64,000 nucleotides of DNA from Mermis nigrescens (lineage: Eukaryota; Nematoda; Enoplea; Mermithida; Mermithidae), in NCBI GenBank assembly GCA_036768485.1, contig JAVLUZ010000142.1, positions 1,763,904 through 1,827,903 on the forward strand, read 5' to 3'. Numbering within the stretch: position 1 is the stretch's first letter; the number at the start of each line of letters is the position of its first letter. The notes beneath the pieces are model-generated. The model did no database searches and was not told the origin of the DNA. It saw nothing but the letters and a program-made list of their open reading frames with translations. Both the position numbers and the translations under genes were made by a program. Shown piece after piece: positions 48,760 through 56,708 of the stretch.

Positions 48760-49814
48760 ATGGAGAAAATAGTTAAGAATCTGTACTACGATCCACAAAG
48801 TGGATACACTGGCGTTAATCAACTTTACACTCGCATCAAAAAGATTCGCCTGACTGTTAAATTAGGACAAGTACGTGCCTGGCTAGAAAAGCAACCCACC
48901 TATACTTTACACCAACCTGCACTCAAGCATTATTCATGAAATACAGTTTTAGTAAGCAGCATTGATGAGCAATGGCAATGTGATATTGTAGATTTGCAGT
49001 CTTTAAGCAAGTTTAACGATAATTTCAAGTATCTCTAGAATTGCATAGACATTTTTTCAAAATACGCATGGTCTGTTCCTCTAAAATCCAAAAGTTCAAA
49101 ACATGTTCTGACCGCTTTTCAAAGCATTTTAAATTCATCTAATGGAAAACCGTACAAGCTGCAAACGGACGCAGGGACCGAATTTACAAACAAGGAGTTC
49201 CAGAAATTTATAAAATCTGAATCTGTCGATTTTTTGACAACCAGAAGCAAAACAAAGCTAGTGTAGTTGAACATTTTAATCGCACCCGTTAAAGAACGCA
49301 TGTGCGGTACTTCGCCAAGAGCAATTTGTATAAATTTATTGACGTATTACCCAACTTGATGAAAAATTATAATCACTCCAAGCATCGTACAATAGATACA
49401 TTGCCAGCTAATGTGACCGTAAAAAAATGAGACGGAAATTTTGAATAGAGCATTTTGGATTGATAAAGAGAACGTTGTCTTTAAATTTAATATTGGCGAT
49501 AAAGTCCGACTGAGTAAAAGTTAAGCGCACTTTTGAAAAAGGATTTTGGCCTATCTTAACAGAGGAGCTTTTTGTAATTAAAGAAAGATATGCTCGAACC
49601 CCTCTCGTCTATGTGATAGAAGACCAAATGGGCAAAAAAAGGAGGATATTTTATATGAGCCCGAACTGCAAACAATTGTAACAACAACTCATGATTTGTA
49701 TGCAATTGAAAAGATTTTGAAAACGCGTAAGAAATAAAACCGATTATTTAGTACGGTGGCGAGGGTACCCAGAAAAGTTTGATTCCTGGATCTCGAACCT
49801 AATAAAGTTATGAA
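48760..49814 (+). pseudogene. Second-lineage integrase, decayed (plus copy)
   Basis: Recognisable end to end but broken by stops and shifts (first stop after ...LKHYS). Preserved pieces include WLEKQPTYTLH, EQWQCDIVDL, QTDAGTEFTNKEF and a C-terminal canonical chromodomain signature (VRWRGYPEKFDSW). It is not a copy of the 42952 integrase. It is the inverted twin of 52125-53181. Confidence 0.85.
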
Positions 49815-49848
49815 TAGTAAGTAATTGTATCTCTAATTAAAGTCTAAA

Positions 49849-50165
49849 ATGGAGATCAGCCGATGTTTTTTCAATCATATGTTGCATCGTTTGTCACTGT
49901 ACACTTACTTGTCTGATGATGCAATTGGAGATTATTTTTGGCCAAAATGAGCGAGCAATATAAGCAAACATTGCTGGAATTTGATGAAAATGCTATGTTG
50001 AGCTTCTCAAAGTATATCAGAAAACGATTAAAAAAGGTCGAGATTTACATATTATTTAAATTATGGGAATTTTTAAGCCCGGAGGCCAGATTTTATTTTG
50101 CAAACCTATACACCACACACACAGACGAGCACCTAATCTCATCCATGTCTAAGGTTTTAATTTAA
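49849..50165 (+). pseudogene. Unknown small gene of the second lineage (plus copy)
   Basis: About 105 codons, starting MEISRCFF. A stop after ...GDYFWPK is a frameshift, because the twin at 51785-52087 reads through it in frame. The later part (SEQYKQTLLEFDE...SFSKYIRKR...SPEARFYFANLY) is helical and charged. No family recognised. It lies 35 bp after the integrase pseudogene and may have been its second cistron. Confidence 0.6.
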
Positions 50166-50265
50166 AGTTTTGCAGAGTTTGGAAATTTTTTTGTAAAGTT
50201 AGGAAATTTTTTGTAAATTTTGGAAATTTTTTTGTAAAATTTGGAAAATTTCACGTAAGTTTGGA
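50166..50265. repeat. Iteron-like array near the second TBP copy
   Basis: About five diverged TTTGTAAAGTTTGGAAATTT units, equivalent to 42198-42385. Confidence 0.75.
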
Positions 50266-50269
50266 AAAT

Positions 50270-50781
50270 ATATCATTGAATTTCGCATTGTTTAAGTATT
50301 GTTGAGACTGTTTGCGATGCGCTATATGCCTCATGCTTGTGTTTTTTACCTGTACAAATCATTTTTCCGCTTGTAAGAAGCAAAATTTATATTTCTAAAT
50401 TTGTATACTAAACAGGAAACAATTCTACTTCGTACATGCATTTCCCATTTACCATCTCATAAAATTTACAAAGATCAATGCGAAATCCCAAATCAGCCGA
50501 GCCAACGAACAGTTCAGGCTTTATTTTCAACATTGAATTATCCACCTTTAGTATGTGGGTGAATGCCTTTATTGTATTTTCGCTCTTCTTGTATCGTTTT
50601 AGCTCCAACGCATACAATTTTACAAGATCTGAAAATCAGCAATGTTGCCGAGTTAATCGACAATACCTGGAAATTTTTGGTGATTGTATTGCGCAGTATT
50701 TGGCAATTTCAGATAGACATCATATAGATTTAGCGTATTCGGCAGTGCTGTAGTTAGCACAATGTCCTGTATTGTGACCAT
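50270..50781 (-). pseudogene. TBP homologue, second copy (decayed)
   Basis: Reads from ATG 50781 with pieces of both saddle repeats. The repeat-2 start (KPELFVGSADLGFRIDLCKF) is intact in one frame, and the end continues in others. Inverted twin of 51025-51539. Confidence 0.85.
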
Positions 50782-50797
50782 TTTCAATAAATACCTC

Positions 50798-50805
50798 TAT
50801 AAATA
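50798..50805 (+). promoter_or_regulatory. Orphan TATA box near the palindrome centre
   Basis: CCTCTATAAATACA upstream of the second TBP copy on the opposite strand. No gene follows; it may mark a deleted divergent gene. Confidence 0.5.
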
Positions 50806-50840
50806 CACATGATCGTTTTTCTTATAAAGCGGTTGGTTTT

Positions 50841-50979
50841 ATGAGAAGCACCACCAAATCTTAATAATTTTTGTATCAATCAAACATTCTCTGTTCTCAA
50901 TCAGTCGCCTAACAAACGTTGTTTTGCCTGATTTTGTTGGCCCTGAGACAAGACAGGTGAAAGGATGTTGAAAAATCAT
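50841..50979 (-). pseudogene. A32-like ATPase fragment (second lineage)
   Basis: About 46 codons from ATG 50979, with Walker A GPTKSGKTT and flanking residues closely like the 44001 ATPase (HPFTC.VSGPTKSGKTTFV..LIENRE). Ends by truncation near 50841. A TATAAATA box (51001-51008, minus) precedes it by 29 bp. Confidence 0.88.
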
Positions 50980-50986
50980 TTTTGTT

Positions 50987-50994
50987 TATAAATA
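50987..50994 (+). promoter_or_regulatory. TATA box of the third TBP copy
   Basis: TTTATAAATAAT, 38 bp before ATG 51025. Confidence 0.7.
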
Positions 50995-51000
50995 ATGATT

Positions 51001-51008
51001 TATTTATA
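51001..51008 (-). promoter_or_regulatory. TATA box of the second-lineage ATPase fragment
   Basis: TATAAATA on the minus strand, 29 bp before ATG 50979, back to back with the TBP box at 50987. Confidence 0.55.
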
Positions 51009-51024
51009 TAGGTATTCATAGAAA

Positions 51025-51539
51025 ATGGTCACAATACAGAACATTTTTGCTAACTACAGCACTTCCGAATACGCTAAATCTAGATGATGTTTATCTGAAA
51101 TTGCCAAATACTGCGCAATACAATCACTAAAAATTTCCAGGTATTGTATTTCGATTACCTCAGGCAACATTGCTGATTTTCCGATCGGGTAAAATTAGTA
51201 CGCATTGGAGCTAAAACTATACAAGAAGGCGAAAATACAGTGAACGCATTCACCCATATACTAAAGATGGATAACTCAATGTTGAAAATAAAGCCTGAAC
51301 TGTTCATTGGCTAACTTGGGATTTCGTATTGATCATTGTAAATTTATGAGATGGTAAATGGGAAATGCATGTACGAAGTAGAATTGTTTCCTGGTTTAGT
51401 ATACAAATTTAGAAATGTAACCTTTTTTGCTTTTTACAAGCGGAAAAATGATTCTTACAGGTGCAAAACACAAGCATGGGGTGCATATAGCCTATATAAA
51501 GGAGTCTCATTAATACTTGAACGATGCCAAATTAAATGA
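51025..51539 (+). pseudogene. TBP homologue, third copy (decayed)
   Basis: MVTIQNIF start and both saddle repeats are recognisable, with a TAA after about 26 codons and later shifts. The end retains YEVELFPGLVYKFRNV and a C-terminus ending ERCQIK. The TATA box lies 38 bp upstream. It is more like 50270-50781 than like 42390-42905. Confidence 0.88.
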
Positions 51540-51775
51540 TAATTTTCCAATCTTACAAGAAATTTTCCAAACTTTACACAAAGTTTTCCAAACTCTACAA
51601 AAATTTCCAAACTTCACATAAAAATTTCCAAACTCTGCAAAATCCCTATGCTTAAGCACGCGAAATCAATTCCAAACTCTGCAAAAAATTTTCCAAACTT
51701 TACAAAAAAATTTCCAAAGTTTACAAAAAAATTTCCAAACTTTACAAAAAATTTCCAAACTCTGCAAAACTTTAA
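51540..51775. repeat. Iteron-like array near the third TBP copy
   Basis: Complement-strand units of TTTCCAAACTTTACAAAAAA type, with ATGCTTAAGCA at 51648-51658 between two blocks, as at 42288-42299. Confidence 0.8.
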
Positions 51776-51784
51776 ATTAAAACC

Positions 51785-52087
51785 TTAGACGTGGATGAGA
51801 TTAGGTGCTCGTCTATGTGTGTGGTGTAAAGGTTTGCAAAATAAAACTTGGCCTCGGGACTTAAAAATTCCCATAATTTAAATAATATGTAAATATCGAC
51901 CTTTTTATCGTTTTCTGATATACTTTGAGAAGCTCAACATAGCAGTCTCATCAAATTCCAGCAATGTTTGCTTATATTGCTCGCTCATTTTTGGCCAAAA
52001 ATAATCTCCAATTGCATCATCAGACAAGTAAGTGTATTGTGACAAGCGATGCAACATATGAGTGAAAAAACATCGGCTGATCTCCAT
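51785..52087 (-). pseudogene. Unknown small gene of the second lineage (minus copy)
   Basis: Twin of 49849-50165. It is open for 60 codons from ATG 52087 and then breaks after SKYIRKR, where the other copy reads on. Each copy thus preserves what the other has lost. Confidence 0.6.
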
Positions 52088-52124
52088 TTTAGACTTTAAT
52101 TGAGATACATAATTACTTACTATT

Positions 52125-53181
52125 TATAACTTTATTAGGTTCGAGACCCAGGAATCAAACTTTTCTGAATACCCTCGCCACCTTACTAAATAATCGGTTT
52201 TATTGCCTTTCTTACGCGTTTTCAAAATCTTTTCAATCACATACAAATCGTCAGTTTTTGTTTCAATTTTTTGCATTCCGAGCTCATATAAAATAATCTC
52301 GAGATTTCAGCCCATTTGGTCTTCTAATACATAGACGGAGGGGTTCGCGCATATCTTTCTATAATTACTAAAAACTCCACTGTCCAGTTAGGCCAAAATC
52401 CTTTTTCAGAAGTGCGCTTAACTTTACTCAGTCGGACTTTTATCGCCAATATTAAATTAAAAGACAACGTTCTGTCTATCAATCCTAAATGCTGTATTCA
52501 AAATTTCCGTCTCATTTTTTACGGTCACATTAGCTGGAGATGTACCTATTGTACGATGCTTGGAGTGATTATAATTTTTCATCAAGTCGGGTAATACATC
52601 AATAAATTTATACAAATTGCTCTTGGTAAAGTACCGCCACATACGTTCTTTAACGGTGCGATTAAAATGTTCAACTACACTAGCTTTTGTTTCACTTCTA
52701 GTTGTCAAAAAATCGATAGATTCAGATTTTAGAAATTTCGGGAACTCCTTGTTTGTAAATTCGGTCCCTGCGTCCGTTTGCAGCTTGTACGGTTTTCGAT
52801 TAGATGAATATAAAATGCTTTGGAAAGCGGTCAGAACATGTTATGAACTCTTGCATTTTAGAGAAACAGACCATGCGTATTTTGAAAAATGTCTATGCAA
52901 TTCAAGAAGTACTTGAAATTATCTTTAAATTTGCTTAAAAACTTCAAATCTACAATATCATATTGCCATTGCTCATCGATGCTGCTCACTAATACTTTAT
53001 TTCGTGAATAATGCTTGAGTGCAGGTTTGTGTAAAGTATCGGTGGATTGCTTTTCTAGCCAGGCACGTACTTGTTCTAATTTAACAGTCGGGCTAATCTT
53101 TTTGATGCGAGTGTTAAGTTGATTAACGTCAGTGTATCCACTTTGTGGATCGTAGTACAGTTTCTCAAGTATTTTCCCCAT
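52125..53181 (-). pseudogene. Second-lineage integrase, decayed (minus copy)
   Basis: Starts at ATG 53181, 34 bp after a TATAAATA box. Its first 100 codons are open (YDPQSGYTDVNQL, EQWQYDIVDL). The middle is frameshifted. A stretch of the catalytic core around 'VVEHFNRTVKERM' is open at 52457-52708, and the chromodomain end lies near 52131-52190. Confidence 0.87.
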
Positions 53182-53207
53182 TCTTGAACAATTTTTAGCA
53201 TTCCATC

Positions 53208-53215
53208 TATTTATA
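53208..53215 (-). promoter_or_regulatory. TATA box of the second-lineage integrase
   Basis: TATAAATAGA on the minus strand, 34 bp before ATG 53181. Confidence 0.7.
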
Positions 53216-53266
53216 AACATCATTCCTAGTTTTTGGATTCTCACCATCTAACGCAATAATTTTGTC

Positions 53267-53274
53267 TATAAATA
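53267..53274 (+). promoter_or_regulatory. TATA box of the right inverted-repeat gene
   Basis: TCTATAAATAAG, 43 bp before ATG 53310, divergent from the integrase box at 53208. Confidence 0.75.
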
Positions 53275-53309
53275 AGGGTCAAGCAGTATATGCTATAGTT
53301 TTCCTTAAA

Positions 53310-54025
53310 ATGGATCAGTACTTTGAATTAGGCGATAACTCATTCACTTCTGTTCGTAGGTTTAAGTCAATTGCAAGGACGTTCTGGCTGAAGTTCCCAA
53401 ATCTTGATGACTGTCCTGATATAGAAGAGATGTTTGAGCAAGCTATTCAGCACCTACTCAAGCATTACCCCGCAGACAGTCTGATAGGCATGCCAATTGG
53501 GCATTTGTGCCTTGACTTCCCTATATTAGTCCCTTCAATCAGCGTCAGTATCTGAACGCCGATAAAGTTTTCAGTATTATAGAAAACATAGAACAGTCCA
53601 GTAAGGAGCTTAGCTTTGACGAAGATATGATCTTCAAAGTAGTTGTAGTAAACAAACAACCACAATTGGGCAGAGGAGCGTACATTAAAATTGCATCAAC
53701 CGATAATTTATCACTACCTAGAGCTGTTGTCACAGGAATAGCAAAGCTGGACAAGAGCCCTAAATGGGATTCTATTAGAAAAGGAGATAAAAGCCGTTGC
53801 ACGCTACAAAAGCAACTTGCTTCAGATTTGATGCACAAAGCTGATCTTAACACTGATAAAGAAAATAACGGTCTTGATGCTGTTGGAAAAATTCAAAATG
53901 TTCAAGTACCAGACTACCAAATTAGAGTATACTCGGACAATATTTTGTTTTATGAAGAACCTAAGGCCGAAAAAATAATCAATTTGCGCGTAGATAATAA
54001 TCACTATGCCCTGATTACAAAATAG
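53310..54025 (+). pseudogene. Inverted-repeat gene, right copy (frameshifted)
   Basis: About 238 codons in two frames. The first 82 codons run from MDQYFELG to a stop near 53555. A one-base loss at about 53533-53540 (the left copy has one more C) moves the rest to the frame that is open at 53627-54025, ending ...HYALITK. The protein looks like the domain found in front of, or beside, Polinton polymerases. Function unknown. The left copy has a different single-base lesion, so neither copy is intact. Confidence 0.72.
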
Positions 54026-55055
54026 TTCCATGTAGCTATAATTACCCCCAGTTGGTGTTGTGCATAGTAGCGCGGAACAACTTGTTTCAGAACCAAGTGT
54101 GAAAATTCATTCTGGTAGGGCAAGTTCAGGCACACCCAAGCCAGGGACTGCTTAGGCACATGGGCAGGTCTGGGCAGGTTTCTAATTTCCCATGTGTCTC
54201 GGTACAACTTGTTTCGGAATATTACTCACTGTAGTTCCCTCCAAGAGGGTCTGCTAGGGACTCCCACCCAGGTGGGTCTGGCTAGGTCTCCTACCTCTGG
54301 GCATGCTTGAGCAGGCCCTCCTAACCATTTGCTCCCTCGCCCTTCTCGATTTTCGGCCAGGGAGTAGCTTTCTGCCTATGTTATAACATTGTATATGTTA
54401 TAACACTGCCCCCTAGGGACGCTAACACCATCAGCTGAAAAAGAAGTGTAAACGGCATACTGTAGGTTGCGCGCTAAAATTTTGTACTATCAAATTTCAC
54501 CTAACATAGCTCTGAAAATTTGAGGATAATCCCATCGTTGCTTCTTGAGATGTAAAGGGAGTGTAAAGTTTAATCGATATACTGTAGGTACTTACTCCAA
54601 ATAGTTTGCAAATAGGGTATTTATCCTACTTCTTAAATTTCAATTCAATGCGCCCTATAGTTCTTGAAATATAGTGCAATACGAGAAAGTGTAAAGCAAA
54701 TTGGTATACTGTAGGCTGCGCGCTTAAAACCTGTACATAGCATACCTAAGATAAACTTAACATACTCCGAAAATTTGAGCCCGATCCGACCGCTGGTTCT
54801 TCTCTTTAAAAATAACCTCCAGGATAATAACCCCCGGGTAATAACCCCCTGGGTTATTGCATCCCCTCCCCTGGCCCTGAACCCTTGATTTCAGGCTGAC
54901 GCGCGCCCCCTCCCCCGGGCAGGTGCATGCAGGCCCCCACCCACTTGCGCCCTGGCGCGACCTCGATTTTGGGCCAGGGAGCAGATCTGCCTATCTTATA
55001 ACACTAAAATGCAATAAGATATCGATCTAGGGATGCAGGGTATACTACTAATATA

Positions 55056-55150
55056 TTCCTAAATAGGGAAAACTTCAATTCATAAATCTATTTCTTTAGT
55101 TTAAACACTACATTATTCACAAAAAATAGTATTTCAGTAGATAAAACGGA
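55056..55150. other. Unmatched flank right of the Polinton
   Basis: Copy-2-only sequence between the Polinton end and the resumption of homology to copy 1. Confidence 0.6.
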
Positions 55151-55943
55151 ACATCTTTCCGAATCTTGTTTTTCTACAAATTAAAAAATATGAAACAAGT
55201 GGTAAACTCTTCTCCGTCAGGAAAATTAAATTATTTAAATAATGCAGGGAGCGGCAGCCGAATTCTGGCGGGGAGTCCGATGTGCTTAGTAAGTAAAACC
55301 ATTCTCTTTAAAAATTTTAGCACGTTGTGACAATTGCTTTGTATTAAAATTTGTAAGTTAAATTCTAAATAAATTAATTTTAAGAGTAATTTTTGTAAGT
55401 TCAGCTTGCCTATAGATGATATAATTTTGTCCTTTGCATTACTAACTTCACATTGCGAATAAAGATGAAATCAATTCTACTCAATTTAGACCCTTTGTAT
55501 ACCATTTGTGTGGTAGAGGTTATTATCAGAGAGTGGACTTCATAGGTGGGCAGCACTGAAATTCTGCGGGGGGGTGGAAAAATGTCTAGTGGAAGAAAAA
55601 ATTTTCAAAGGTCAAAAAATGGTCTTAAAAGTGGTTGTATGGCAAAAAACACCATTTTTCGACGTTTCTAATCGAGCACAATCCAATGGCATCAAAAAAT
55701 TGCTAAAAAAAGCAAAAAAAAAATTTATAGGGGAGGGGAATTTTGATTTCGGGGGTGGGGTTATTTCAACTTCTGGGCGGTGCAGACCCCCCCCCCCAAA
55801 CACCCCCCCCTACCACGCCCATGTGTGGTGGACTTGCGATTGCACATGTGCATTCATGCCAAGTAAATTTACATATAGCGCACTAAATCCTTTAGGATGG
55901 CAAGCATTTGTGAGGTTCGGAAGTCTGGGTCCAGAAATTATCA
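55151..55943 (+). repeat. Segmental duplication, copy 2, second part
   Basis: Colinear with about 16141-16620, interrupted by the R1 element at 55541-55828. Confidence 0.88.
55541..55828 (+). mobile_element. R1 interspersed element, insertion in copy 2
   Basis: 288 bp beginning CATAGGTGGGCAGCACTGAA and ending CATGTGTGG, with TGGACTT on both sides (55534-55540, 55829-55835). Copy 1 has the unoccupied site near 16506. Contains C- and G-homopolymer runs. The 55574 frame inside it is not a gene. Confidence 0.82.
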
Positions 55944-56708
55944 TACTAGCAAAGAAAAATGCTTCGATGGAACAAAAAAGATGAATGTACTTGGAATTGT
56001 GGATTATTAAGGATTTAAAAGGAGGGGACTAGTGAAAATCCACCTAAAGTCGCAAAATCTGCTAAGAACTCACACTTTCTCTAAGCAACGCGAAAAATGG
56101 AAGAGTATTCTGCGGCCAACAGATTGAAATAAATATTTAACCATAGAATGATTGAAAAAGCAGCACATTAGCTATGCAGTAATCTATGGGAAATGATGTT
56201 GAGTAAATTAATAGTCTTTCTAATCCAATTGAATGAATGGTTTAAAACAGTAGGAAACGCGTAAGTTGACTTGAAACAGACTAAATGTAGGTACACTAGC
56301 ATGCCCTTAACGATTGTGTGCACTAATCAATCGGCCCCTGCTTTGCTTTATTTAATGCTCAAAACAAAATAAAACAACTTTAAATACAATACCACTTAGT
56401 TTTCTGTCAATCAGGATACGAAGCAAGTCAGCGTTGCTACTTGCCAGCAATTTAAAAAAATAAACATTACAGATTTCGTTTATACACTCTTATTTGAAAC
56501 TTTGAACATTATTTAAAAAGGATACTTTTTTAGTAGCCGCAGAATATACTTCGATTTTTTGCGTTGCTTAGAGAAAGTGTGATTTTTAGCAGATTTTGCG
56601 ACTTTAGGTGAGATTATTCCTAGTCCCCTCCTTTTACATCCTTAATAATCCACAATTCCAAGTATATTCATCTTTTTTGTTCCATCGGAGCATTTTTCTT
56701 TGCTAGTA
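55944..56708. mobile_element. Foldback element with about 155-bp inverted arms
   Basis: Ends TACTAGCAAAGAAAAATGC and its complement. The arms (55944-56100, 56553-56708) are near-perfect complements around a loop of about 450 bp without coding capacity. TA at both ends may be the target site. It begins the 3.7-kb stretch that copy 1 lacks. Confidence 0.85.

Larger units (their letters stand above)
34857..55049 (+). mobile_element. Polinton/Maverick element, 20,193 bp
   Basis: The ends read AGTAGTATACC...GGTATACTACT and are flanked by the 6-bp duplication AATATA (34851-34856 and 55050-55055). A 6-bp target duplication, AG...CT ends, long inverted repeats and the gene set (PolB, integrase, A32 ATPase, adenain-type protease, double- and single-jelly-roll capsid proteins) define the family. 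It additionally encodes a TBP homologue. The right part (48.5-53.2 kb) holds inverted decayed genes from a second lineage, so the element is chimeric. Confidence 0.95.
53190..55049 (-). repeat. Right terminal inverted repeat of the Polinton (about 1.85 kb)
   Basis: Complement of 34857-36655, ending GGTATACTACT next to AATATA. It has both GC-rich hairpin modules (about 54310-54375 and 54940-54990) and the GGGTTATTA block. Confidence 0.9.

Noticed and set aside
48551..48772. Overlapping frames in the GC-rich segment before the second integrase
   Set aside because: Frames on both strands arise from base composition; the inverted counterpart at 36660 does not preserve them.
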